Part shown: piece after piece, positions 9,201 to 19,306 of the stretch
How positions within the stretch are numbered: position 1 is the first letter of the stretch
Layout: each line of letters begins with the position of its first letter
Origin: Reticulitermes lucifugus
Taxonomy: Eukaryota > Arthropoda > Insecta > Blattodea > Rhinotermitidae
Assembly (NCBI GenBank): GCA_026260175.1
Contig: JAKCWW010000432.1
Coordinates: 68,662 to 112,564, forward strand
Reading direction: 5' to 3'
Length of the DNA stretch: 43,903 bases
Program-made: the position numbers and the translations under genes
The notes under the pieces: generated by a model
Databases searched by the model: none
Told to the model about the DNA's origin: nothing
Seen by the model: only the letters and a program-made list of their open reading frames with translations

Positions 9201-10561
9201 AAATAGTTTTATCTGTTTCCGAAATTTCACAGGAATCCTTGCTCGGTAAGACACCATCGCTAGGGGAAAGTCAAACTCGCGCGTTTGCATGGATACGGAA
9301 AAAACCCAGACGACAGCTGTTACAAGGACGATGGGAAACCCGATTCACAGAAAACCTAGCGTTCGATTGTAGCGTCGTTGCTAGGATACGGGGCAAAACA
9401 AACTTTTATTCTGAAACTGCACTCTTTTCGGCACGGGCGTTGTAATTGATTATAATTGTGATATGTTGATGAAAATTCAAGAACTCTTTTTCACGGCAAG
9501 TATCCCAACTTTGATCGGCAGAGTCCTCCTTCAGAGGTTTTTATTGGCTTTTCGTACTCATTAAATTTCTCGCCTTCTGTTGAGCCCAAAGGTTCAATTC
9601 CGTGTTGAAGAGAGCTCTCCACTGCACCGTATCATGAGCCCACTTCGTCACTCGCTATTCCTTTAAGAGCCATGTTAACGTTATTCTCTAGTGTACGCCT
9701 GTGGTTTATCAAGTTGGCGTTTCCCTTCCGGGTTTGCAACTGAAATTGTGTAAGAATTTTTAATCTGGTATGTGCTACATGTTTTACACATCTAATTTTC
9801 TATAATTTGATAACGCTATTGATAGTACAGTTCATGGAGCTCTTTGTTATGGAGGCCAAGTATTGTCCTCAACTCCGTGCTGACAGACACCTCCGATCTG
9901 TATTCGTCTTCTTTGGGATGCAGTACCGTGGTGAAGTGTAAATTCCTTTGCATGAGTGTCTGTGTTACATGCTTAGTCCACGGCTTCCTGTCTGCCGGAT
10001 TCAACTAGGTGGAGTGGTTACGGAACGGGCGTGTTAATTGGTTCCACACTTCGACGGCTGTAATTAGGGAACATAATGTTTCCTTAACTTCCTCACGTTA
10101 AAGAATTGGTGATATTTTCTTCCTTAATTATTCACTGAAGCTAAAAAAAAATGTGCTCCAGTAAATTGTAAATTGTTTGTGGAATATATTTGGTGTCGGT
10201 GTTTTAATTTACGTTGTTTCGGGTTTAGTGGTTTCATATAAGTTTATTTAGTCTGGTTTTTTGTGGTTCGTCAGTTTTGAATCATTAATTGATGCTGTTT
10301 GTTATAAACAACAGCGTTACACGTTGTCCGAGTATCAGACTACAACTTATTACGCTGTTAATTGAAAGTTGACCGGCGACGTTTCACAACTGAAACCCTT
10401 TTTTGTGTTTAAGCTATACTTAGCAAATACTATAGGAGTGACAGAATCATACGCATTAGAGGCAAGTGATCGAGGCGCACAGTGTTGTATTCGGACAGAG
10501 GAGAGAGAATTTGTTTATTTCACGACGTTTTAAATTTCTAAGATTATGTAGCGCAATGGTA
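9201..10561. other. No recognised feature
   Basis: About 1.36 kb with no recognised exon, RNA or repeat family. Confidence 0.4.
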
Positions 10562-10715
10562 GGTGAATGAAATATGAATATGAAGCACTGGCGGAATGAT
10601 ACTGACAGGGGAAAGCTGAGGTACTCGGAGAAAACTTTTTTCCAGTGCCACATTAAAAAAAATAACACATGGGCTGGCCTTGGATCGAACCCGGGCCCCT
10701 GCAGTCGTAAAGCTT
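10562..10715 (-). mobile_element. SINE3 copy (tRNA-derived)
   Basis: On the minus strand it has a box B-like GGGTTCGATCC, then a body ending near GTATCATTCCGCCAGTGCTT. The better copy at 28210-28395 keeps the complete tRNA-like head. Here the head is truncated. Confidence 0.65.
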
Positions 10716-10769
10716 AAAAGGAAGATAGCACTTGCTGGAGCTAGGCATGGATGTTAAAATGGATATTCA

Positions 10770-10900
10770 GTGGGTGTGAGAATGTGGATTATATTTGTTG
10801 CTTAGGATAGGATCTTGTGAATCTGAAAAGGCACCTGCTGGTTCTGTAAAAGGTCAGCTGAGAGGATGTCAGTTTCTAAAGAAGGACCCTGCATCTTCGA
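10770..10900 (+). repeat. LINE-B 3' tail fragment
   Basis: It ends with CTAAAGAAGGACCCTGCATC, matching the LINE-B tail motif (CTCAAGAAGGACCCTGCA-like) also seen at 22250, 33770 and, reversed, at the right edge of the window. Confidence 0.5.
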
Positions 10901-12044
10901 TTTGGAATGAGCTTACAGTTAGTGAGATCGGAATGTGCTTTAATTCCGACGTGAATGAACAAAAGCTTAAAAAACATGCTGAAGAATGGGTTCTGAAAAT
11001 GCGCGCGCATGTCAGTAATTCGCTTGGAACAGGTGTAGTGGAAAAAGGGCTGGCGTAGAACTGTGCTGTGATACGCAATGTGCGTCACACCATTGATTGG
11101 AGCGACTGGTCTGTGGAGCTGCACGACGAACACGTGTGTGCGTGGGTGCCTGAAAGGCAGGCGTGGTTCATTGTATAACGTACACCGGAAATGCTCGTGG
11201 TGCTCCATATTTCTCTTCGTGACATCCTGTCATGTGCATGATTGGCCTGTCCGTAGCTGCCGTGGCCACGCTGAAAGAATTCTGTAAATAAATTAGGAGA
11301 ATGGATCAACTTATTTTTCTTTTCTCGTTCGTTCTTTCCTACCTATCTGAACGTTCTTTCTGTGCCGTTATTCGAAGTGGCTGTCATGCTGGCGATGCAC
11401 ATCTACTTGGACTCTTACATCCGCATTATTAGTTGTATATAGAATTTGTGGAACATCACGTCACCTAAATAAGAGCGCAGCAGACCGCGCGGCACAATGG
11501 TCCCATGGGAGGGAGAGGGGAGCAAACGTACAGAGTAATAAAATTTGTTGAGAGTTCTAGCGGACTGGATTCCGTTATGACAGAAGGCAGTATTTTGAGA
11601 GATCTGGGAGTAGGCCTGACTTCGCTAATAATTACAGGGGACCCCGGATTATTGAGTATAGGGGGTGGGGGCTGAGCGGTTATATACGCCACTGTGTGTG
11701 TGATTGTATTTAGCCACATAAAGTAGTTGATATTACATGTTTAATATATAATATATTAGTAAAAACGAATTGTAGTTAGTTTCTTATTTCCGTCTTGCCA
11801 TACCTTTTTGGGTCATAACTGTAACTACAGAATTACTGTAGACCTCTCTTCGTATTTAGGGTTAATCGCATTGATCTGGCGGCTTTAAGGAATGTAAGTC
11901 TTCTGTAGCGCAAATTGTAAACTAAGTTCATGAGTTAAGTGAATCGGGATTTCTGCTGTTACAGCACCACCATTCCTGCTTTGGCTACAAACGATTGTGG
12001 CTTCCTTTGTGACTTAGGTTACATGGTTTGTGCTATGTGTATAT
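10901..12044. other. No recognised feature
   Basis: No recognised gene or repeat. Open frames on both strands around 10876-11309 overlap each other and have no known domain. Confidence 0.4.
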
Positions 12045-12420
12045 ACAGATACTGACTGTGGAGTTTGCAGTTGACCTTGGCAGTGGTTTACAGTGGGGAA
12101 AGCGGACCGTGCTTTGTTTGTGACCAGTAACCGATATATTCCAGTTAAAAATACATTGGGCTGAAGTGTCATCGCGTTTTATGCGTTAATGAAATAATAC
12201 AGTTATTTTCTGTAGTGTTGTATGTGGTTAGAGCTGTGTATGAATTTGACTTCAGGCCTGTTATAAACGAAACACCTAACAAATGGCGACCAGTGATAGA
12301 GATTTATGTTTTTGGCATGATCTATATGTTTTTTCCGCCCCGGCTGTCGTAGGGAGTGATAGAGGACTGTACTCAAGCTGTGTAGGTCAACTGCATTCTC
12401 TTGAGTAAAATACGGCATTA
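12045..12420 (+). repeat. R2 interspersed repeat
   Basis: It contains, in order, GACTGTGGAGTTTGCAGTTG, ACCAGTAACCGATATATTCC, AAATACATTGGGCTGAAG, GTTATAAACGAAACACCTAA and AACTGCATTCTCTTGAGTAA, matching the copies at 14965 and 22320. Confidence 0.85.
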
Positions 12421-13385
12421 GTTTTGGCTGCTATATACAAACATAGCCCAAACAATCTAACCTGAGTCACAGGGGAAGCCCAGGAATGGTGGGTTTATAA
12501 CAGGAAATATCTGTGGTTTGTGATGTATGGTAGATTTTATAGAGGTGAAATCGTTTCAGATGAAGTGGTTATCATGTATTTACCGTCTGTAGCGTCGCTT
12601 TTGTTGGCGGAGCGCACGGAGGCTTTGCCTCATTTTCCATAGGATGTGAGAGTTACTTAGCACGTCAGCATGTGTAAGCCTACATACGAAATCCACTTTC
12701 ATCACAAATAAATTTACTCTACTGCCGTTCCAAAGATATGTATTTGTATTCAAATTGGAATTTGATGTGATCAAAGAGTCTCAATGTGTATACAGTTTTG
12801 TTACGAAATTTTCTCTCCATAAACACGAATGATACCCCTCCGGACAAATTCTGGGATATAACCTGCATTAGGCCACACAACCTTTTACCTCCACAATTTA
12901 TCATTTCCTTATCATCATACCATTCGGCGCTGTGTAGTTTTGTCTGCTAACAGCGTCGATAAATAAAGCATGCGTACATAAATAACTGCCAGTGACAGCT
13001 TATAAATATCTGTCTTACAACAGAGCAAAACGACATGAGTGGTGGCAGTACTCTACGTATTTTTAATCTTGCTTTACGGTTCAGCTGCTCTGAGACAAGG
13101 TGGATCCCAGTCCGGCCTGAGAATTCCTGTTCCTGCCAGCAGTTCGTTCCGCATGCCCCCTAAACGCGAGGAACGTGGGACAATGTCGATATGTTGACAC
13201 GTCTAAAATCACAAAGCAACTTTTCACATTCATGCCGAAGTACGTAAGCATTTTTGCAGCTGTAGGACAGTTGAAAGCTGCGCACAGTCATGTCTGCTAT
13301 GTCTGAAATACTCGTATATTTGCTAGGTTGAGGTCTGTGCTTGAAATGTGTTTTCTGTGTTCCAGATCGTAAGGGATGGAGAATA
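12421..13385. other. No recognised feature
   Basis: No coding or repeat similarity was recognised. Confidence 0.4.
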
Positions 13386-13655
13386 AGAACCGGCATAGCG
13401 TAGTCGGCATAATTACTAGGCTACGGGGTTCGAAATCAGGCTGGGTTAAGAGATTTTCTTTTCCCGAAAACATCCAAACCGGTTCTGAGGCCAACCCAGC
13501 CTCCTATTCAATGGATATAGGGGGTTTTCAGGGGGTAAGCGGCTAGGTCTTGAAGTTAGATCGCTCTGGTGCCGAGCTCAAGAATCAGTGGAGCTATACC
13601 ACTACGCCCCTACATGCCTTCATGGCATGGGCAGGGACAACTTTACTTGTACTTT
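13386..13655 (+). mobile_element. SINE2 copy (tRNA-derived)
   Basis: A tRNA-like head (AGCGTAGTCGGCATAATTAC, then GGGGTTCGAAATC as box B) is followed by the family body (AAACATCCAAACCGG, GTGGAGCTATACCAC) and the diagnostic tail ATGCCTTCATGGCATGGGCA GGGACAACTTTACTT. Copies also lie at 13725, 15664, 18006 and 29030. Confidence 0.8.
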
Positions 13656-13724
13656 AACGGACAGAGAAAACAGTGACGTAATAAACGACACTGCAGGCGT
13701 TCATTAAATTTCAGCCATACTGTA

Positions 13725-13954
13725 AAGTAAAGTTGTCCTTCTGCACGCAATGAAGGCATATAGAGAGCAGAGTTATAGTTCCACTCGTTCTTAACCTCAG
13801 CACTACATGGAGGTGAGAGTGGTCAACAGCACGCCCCGGCCGCTTTACTTCCGGGATGGAACCACTGTACCCATTGAAGAGGAGGGTAGGTGGGCCTCAG
13901 AGCCGGGACGAATGTTTTGGGGAAGAGAAAATCCGTATCCCCGATCGTCTAGCC
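13725..13954 (-). mobile_element. SINE2 copy, split by a hAT MITE (continues 14472-14505)
   Basis: On the minus strand the SINE2 tail, body and the start of the tRNA-like head are present. The head resumes after the MITE at 14472-14505 (GTCTGGTCACACTACCGACT on the plus strand). The 8 bases GTCTAGCC flanking the MITE are duplicated SINE2 sequence. Confidence 0.8.
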
Positions 13955-14463
13955 CTGTGGTATTCAACCTTTTTGTTCGCGTACCCCCACATATATTTTC
14001 TCTTCAACTTTGTACCCCCAAAGTTGTTGGTGCATAATTCAAGAAGTACATAGTCTGTAATCTTCATCTAAAATAAGTTAAATAAATTACATCCAAAATA
14101 ATGTATTAAATAATGTTTTAAATGAAAAAAGGAGAATCATGTATAATAATATATTATTGCCTATGATTATAAAAATTAATAAAGGAACAAAGATATTTTA
14201 GCAAAGCAAAATTATATGCACTGTGTGGAATAAAATGAAACTAGCCGCCCAGATAAGAATCGCATAAAGTAGAGAGAGAGAAAAAATGGCGCTCCCAAAT
14301 CGCATGTCCTTACGTCCGTGTCTCTTGTGGCTAACCCTAAATCTGGCCCTGATTATTCAGTGTTTATCATGAAATAATATATTTATTTTTTTTAATTTTA
14401 CTTACCCCTAAGATGTCTTCGCGTACCTCCGGGGGTACGCTTACCCCAGGTTGCATACCACTG
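13955..14463. mobile_element. hAT-type MITE, 509 bp
   Basis: The ends are CTGTGGTATTCAACC and GGTTGCATACCACTG, which form a terminal inverted repeat of the CAGTGGT type used by hAT transposons. An exact 8-bp duplication GTCTAGCC flanks it (13947-13954 and 14464-14471), the length typical of hAT. The inside is AT-rich with no transposase frame, so it must have been moved in trans. Confidence 0.88.
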
Positions 14464-14505
14464 GTCTAGCCTGTCGTCTGGTCACACTACCGACTGCGTG
14501 AGCCA

Positions 14506-14964
14506 TACTGAGCCATTGGAATAATCGGTGTTAATAGTCCAGGCGTTTCAAATCCATGCAAATTGTATTAAAACTGCGCATGTTTCATCTGTTCTTTCTG
14601 CCGCAGTGTGGCGCAGGGGCTGTAATCCGATTATTTACGCCTCCGGGTAACATAACGTTCACAGTCAGTGCATTATTTATCACACGAGTCAGCTTTATAG
14701 CCACCGACAGCGGGCTGTCATTTTTATATAAAATGAGTTATCGGTAACCAGATAGACGTTGGGGGTTCTATTTCTGGCAGGGCACGGGGGGGTTTCTCTT
14801 ATTTGCCGGCTGTAAATCTCCATCTGTCCGCCATGGTTAAGATGTGCGGAGTGTGAATCTGACTCACCTACATCTAGTGTCGAGATTTAGAAGTCATGCA
14901 CTTGGCTATACATCCATTCTCCCTATGTACTTATGCCTTGATACGTAAAGATATGGACAATGTT
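14506..14964. other. No recognised feature
   Basis: No coding or repeat similarity was recognised. Confidence 0.4.
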
Positions 14965-15325
14965 ACTGATACTGACTGAGGAGTTTGCAGTTGACCTTAG
15001 CAGTTATGTCCCCCTTGTTTGTGACCAGTAACCGATGTATTCCAGTGCTGTCGTGTTTCTTGCGTATGACATAATACATTTATTTTCTGTAGTGTTGTGT
15101 ATGGTTAGAGGTATGCATAAGTGTGAGTTTAGGATTGTTATAAAAGAAACACCTAACAAATGTGACCAGTGGTAAGAAGGTCATGCTGTGATAAGACATG
15201 TTTTTGACAGGATCTGTATGTTCCCCCACCCCCGCCCCTAACCGACCGTCGTTGTGAGTGTTAAGGGACTACCCACACTCTGCAGGTGAACTGCATTCTC
15301 TTGAGTAAAGGACGTTACCTTTGCC
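14965..15325 (+). repeat. R2 interspersed repeat
   Basis: It matches the 12045 copy in order, including GAGGAGTTTGCAGTTGACCT, ACCAGTAACCGATGTATTCC, GAAACACCTAACAAATG and GAACTGCATTCTCTTGAGTA. Confidence 0.85.
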
Positions 15326-15663
15326 GTAGAAGTTTACAACCCGACATCCCATAGTTACCGCAGCTTGTCTTATGGTGGGTTTCGATTGGCCATAATTTTT
15401 GCACAGTTGAGCACGATGTATATATGTATGGACACTTGGACATTCGCCACCTTCATACGGCTGACCCCGGTGTAATATTGCATAAGTAGAAGTTTGCCAA
15501 CTCAGAGTTTTGTAAGGGTCGTATACGGAAGCCCGTTTCCGTATCTAGTGACTGTATGTATGAATCGTAATATTTTGTGTAAAACATGAATGTGGTCTTC
15601 AGCATGAAGAGTCGACTGGAAGAGAAGTAGAGAAGACCAGTTAAAGTTTGATACCACCTATAA
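15326..15663. other. No recognised feature
   Basis: No coding or repeat similarity was recognised. Confidence 0.4.
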
Positions 15664-16145
15664 AAGGTGGGCCCGAGTAGTGTAGTCGGTATAGCGACTA
15701 GCTATGGGCTGGAGGGTCCGGGGATCGAATTTGCCGATCCCAGTGGCCGTGCGGTCTAAGGCGTGGGCCTGCAGCCGCTCGCTTACTGGGATTGTGGGTT
15801 TCAATCCCGCCGGGGGCATGGATGTTTGTGTTGTGTTTGTTGTAAGGACGGTGGCATGGAACGTAAAGTGACATGAAGGACGAAAGGATTTAAAAAGTAC
15901 AAAAATGGATCAAAAGGGAAAAACCCCGGACAGTAAAAAAAAATCCCGGTGGGGGCGAGATTTTCCGCACGCGTCCAGACCGGCCCTGGGGTCCACCGAG
16001 CCTCCTGTACAATGGGGTAAAGCGGCCGGGGCGTGGCGTTGACCACCCACCCCCATCTAGCGCCAGGGTTAAAGAAAGAGTAGAGCTATACCTATACTCC
16101 CCCTCTGGGCCTTCATGGTCTGTTCTAGGGTGAACTTTACGTTTA
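15664..16145 (+). mobile_element. SINE2 copy interrupted by SINE1
   Basis: The SINE2 head (GTGTAGTCGGTATAGCGACT, then GGGGATCGAATT) runs to about 15732. The SINE2 body resumes near 15940 (AATCCCGGTGGGGGCGAG, ACGCGTCCAGACCGG) and runs to its tail at 16140. The sequence between is a SINE1 copy, so SINE1 inserted later, close to box B of SINE2. Confidence 0.8.
15733..15935 (+). mobile_element. SINE1 copy nested in SINE2
   Basis: It has a tRNA-like head with GATCCCAGTGGCCGTGCGGT (box A region) and GTGGGTTTCAATCCC (box B region), then GGGGGCATGGATGTTTGTG. The 3' boundary is uncertain, because the part after about 15840 does not clearly match the other SINE1 bodies. Confidence 0.7.
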
Positions 16146-16349
16146 CCACCTATAAAAGTATGCTTTTGAAGGTTGCTGGATAATGAGAAACATGTCACGG
16201 AAATTTTAAGTATAATCAGCCGTTGTTAAAACATGTGTGCACGTTGTTGGTAGATATTGATCGAATTGATATTCTGTACAATAAATATGCGAATCCCTTA
16301 GTCTGGCTGGAAGTTATCGAAAATGCCTCTTGGAACAACACTGGCAGGC

Positions 16350-16860
16350 CTATAACTTAACATTGAGGCTCGTTCGCGTAACCATTGTTGCAGTGGAAAA
16401 GGAATACGTTTTAAAGATTATGAGTGTTTGTATTCTTGCCTTAGTTATCCGGGATGCGAATCTCATCTTTTCTGTAATGTATTTTCTCTATTGTATTGTC
16501 ATCTGAGGCCTGTCTGGCTCTACTACAGTTTTCCACATTATGTCATAAACGGCACGATTTTCGGAAAAAATGAAATGCGTGTTTAGACTTTTTATACAAC
16601 TTTCTGAAATATTTCTCATTCTGAGAAGAATTCAGCGAGATATCATAAATGTGTATAGGTCTTCGTGTAAAGTACACGTTATTCTTGTCAGATTTTAATG
16701 AAACTGGATTTTTTCCAACAGATATTCGAAGAATCCTCGAGTATCAAATTTCATGAAAATGCGTCCATTGGGAGTGGAGTTGTTCCATGCGGACACACAC
16801 ACAGACATGACGAAGCTAATAGACGCCTTTCGCAATTTTGCGAACGCGTCTAAAAACTCG
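16350..16860 (+). repeat. R1 interspersed repeat
   Basis: It matches the 7931 copy along its length: CATAAACGGCACGATTTTCG, AGGTCTTCGTGTAAAGTACA, GAGTTGTTCCATGCGGACA and GACATGACGAAGCTAATAGA. It carries a segment (GAAACTGGATTTTTTCCAAC) that is deleted from the 7931 copy. Confidence 0.85.
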
Positions 16861-17211
16861 CTAAACTTCCTACACTTTTGCCAAGTTTCCAGTGTATGTT
16901 GGCCTCAAAACCAGTCCTAAAAAATATGTGTAAACATAATGTAGGTATTCGAGTGATCGGTATTAATTAAAATTCCGTGTGTACAAAAAAAGTGAGAAGT
17001 TCTGCAGTTTGTCGGTGTAGCTCGTGATAGAACCAACCTGCATTTGAAGTGACAGGCGTCTTGCCAGCCTAGGCAGGCCAAACTAAAAACTTTGCCTTAC
17101 TGTTCGTGTCACAAGATGAGACAGCGGAATTGGTTTTTCCTTCCTTCCCCCCCCCCCATGGCGCAACAGCCCCTAGTGGGCCAGGGCCTCCTCATTATCG
17201 AGGCTTCACGA
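16861..17211. other. No recognised feature before the assembly gap
   Basis: No gene was recognised. A poly-C run near 17150 is followed by ATGGCGCAACAGCCC and then the gap. Confidence 0.4.
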
Positions 17212-17261
17212 NNNNNNNNNNNNNNNNNNNNNNNNNNNNNNNNNNNNNNNNNNNNNNNNNN
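17212..17261. other. Assembly gap (50 N)
   Basis: Exactly 50 undetermined bases. The round number suggests a placeholder length. The right edge begins inside a SINE1 copy, so the join was made at repetitive DNA. Confidence 0.99.
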
Positions 17262-17432
17262 TAGGACTCCTCTGGACGAGTGATCAGCCCGACGCAGAGA
17301 CCTCTAACTGACAACACACAACACCCACAAGAGACAGGCATCCATGCCCCGGCGGGATTCGAAGCCGCAGTCCCAGCAAGCGAGAGGCCGCAGACCCACG
17401 CCTTAGACGGTGCGATCACTGGGATCGGCTCA
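17262..17432 (-). mobile_element. SINE1 copy
   Basis: Read on the minus strand it has the tRNA-like head (GGTCTAAGGCGTGGGTCTGC, box B GGCTTCGAATCC), the CATGGATGCCTGTCTCTTGT junction and the body segment ending CTCGTCCAGAGGAGTCCTA. Its 3' end is lost in the gap. Confidence 0.85.
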
Positions 17433-17924
17433 GCGGAAATGATGCAGACCTGGTTTATGGAGACCGTGCAGTTAGCAAATTGGCATGTATCTCTGCCACA
17501 AGAGACTACGTATAAAAACGATTGGGGGGAGATTTTTATCTGTGGAAACTTGCTCACTGTATTGGAGTACACCTAAGTTAGTATTTTTTATATTCGACGC
17601 TGGGTTTCTGAGTAAACAATGTTCGATGGTATTGTGACGACAGGATTCTGATGGGAGTGTTTTGTCAAAGACGGAAGGGAAAGGGTTAATAACAGGATAC
17701 TGGAGAAAATTGCATAAGGAGGAGCTTCATAGTTTATATACTCCTCACCAAATGTCAGGATGATTAAATTATGGAAAATGCGATGAGCAGGGCATGAACC
17801 AGAGCAGAGCTACATATACTAAATTTTACGTACCTGAGAATTCGTAAGAAAATTAGCACATTGGAACTTAGTACGCAAAATTGGAAGGTAGATCTCATAT
17901 TAAAACTGATCTGAAAGCGGGATG
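17433..17924. other. No recognised feature
   Basis: No coding or repeat similarity was recognised. Confidence 0.4.
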
Positions 17925-18003
17925 TCAGTGTGTGGACTGGATGCAGGTGGCTCGGGATAGAGCCCTGCGACAGCCTGATGTAAGGACCCTAATGAAACTG
18001 AGG
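17925..18003 (+). repeat. LINE-B 3' coding-end fragment
   Basis: The plus-strand frame reads VDWMQVARDRALRQ-like, matching the VDWI-LAQDRDRWR stretch near the LINE-B protein end. It is cut off by the adjoining SINE2 copy. Confidence 0.55.
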
Positions 18004-18005
18004 AA

Positions 18006-18290
18006 AGGTAAAGTTGTCCCTATACATGCCATTAAGACATATAGGGAGAGTTGAGGTGTAGCTCCACTTATTGTTAACCTCGGCACCAAATGGAGGTGAA
18101 TGGTCAGCCTCACGTCCTGCCCGCTTTACCTTCGGGAAACAGCCCCCCGGCACCCACTGAATAGGAAGCTGGGTTGGCCTTGGATAGTCTGGACGTTTTT
18201 TGGAGAAATAAATTGTTTCACCTGCCGGGATTCGAACCCCTGATCGTCCAGCCCATAGCCTAGTCACTATAATGACTACGCTGTCCTGTT
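18006..18290 (-). mobile_element. SINE2 copy, near full length
   Basis: On the minus strand it has the head AGCGTAGTCATTATAGTGAC and box B GGGGTTCGAATCC, then the body CCAAAAAACGTCCAGACT and the tail ATGTATAGGGACAACTTTAC. It is the best whole copy of the family in the window. Confidence 0.85.
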
Positions 18291-18982
18291 TCCCGGTAAT
18301 TAAACTGAAGGTTTCAGAAAATAATGCTTTTGAACCATCCGGCATTATTACCCAGTAAAACGGCCGGCTTCAGGTTTTCATTTCCAGCGCGGCCAGGAAA
18401 TTACTTTTCGGAACCTCATCTGTGTCAGATGGGGACTCCTGTCCAGATGTAGTGTGGGCTTGTGTTGTTCGGGGAAGGGCTGCCGAAGCTTGAGTTGCAA
18501 TATAACAGTAATTAATAGATTACTGTCTGCTGTTATGTGGCGCCGTGTGCTTCATGTAGTTACCGTGCAAAGAAGTACTCTTCTACCCAGAAGATTCTTC
18601 CACAACGTCTGTATCATCCACTACACGGCGTCACATCTTAGACGAGAGTAATCTGCTGGTCGGAACCGATGGAACCTCGTAATTCACAAGAAGCAGTAGA
18701 AGCTAGTACTCAAAATTCGTTAACACCGCGCACAGAGAAAACGTTAAATGCAAGTTATAGGCCTACATGAAATACTGTCTTACTCTCCTTGCTGTGATGT
18801 TTCTTCTTGAAGAAATTCTTTGCAACGCCTTTCACATCTAAAACCGCTTTCTAAACACCGTTTTTATTTCTGGAAAGATTTTTCTAACACGGGATTTTCG
18901 GTCTATCAGGTGGCATACAAATACTTATTTTTGTGGTTCAATAGCATAAATTGGGCGCAGGCCGTCTGTTTGTGAGGTTTAT
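18291..18982. other. No recognised feature
   Basis: No coding or repeat similarity was recognised. Confidence 0.4.
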
Positions 18983-19168
18983 AGATCACACACCGGGTAG
19001 AACACCTCTGAACGAGAGGTCAGCTGGTCTCATAGGCCGCTACCTACCCAACACACAAGAAACAGAAGAGACGTACATCTATACTCTCAGCGGGATTCGA
19101 ACTCTTAGTCCTAGTATTCAAGTGGCTGCAGACCTACGCCTTAGACCGCACTGTCACCGGGATCGGCC
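18983..19168 (-). mobile_element. SINE1 copy, diverged
   Basis: On the minus strand: GGCCGATCCCGGTGACAGTG, GGTCTAAGGCGTAGGTCTGC, box B GAGTTCGAATCCC, and a body with the CTCTCGTTCAGAGGTGTTCT segment that matches the CTCGTCCAGAGGAGTCCTA motif of other copies. Confidence 0.8.
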
Positions 19169-19250
19169 ATTCAAGTATTCTGTTGTAAATCCATGTAAGT
19201 TAGATTAATCTTATCAGCATTTTATGGCACCGGTTTATCTGTCTCTGATG

Positions 19251-19306
19251 CAAGATTTGTGACTTATTTCCAAATTGATACAAGATTTGCGACTTATTTC
19301 CAAATG
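19251..19306. repeat. 30-bp direct duplication
   Basis: CAAGATTTGTGACTTATTTC at 19251 and CAAGATTTGCGACTTATTTC at 19281 are spaced by 30 bp. The match continues through CAAAT. Confidence 0.8.
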
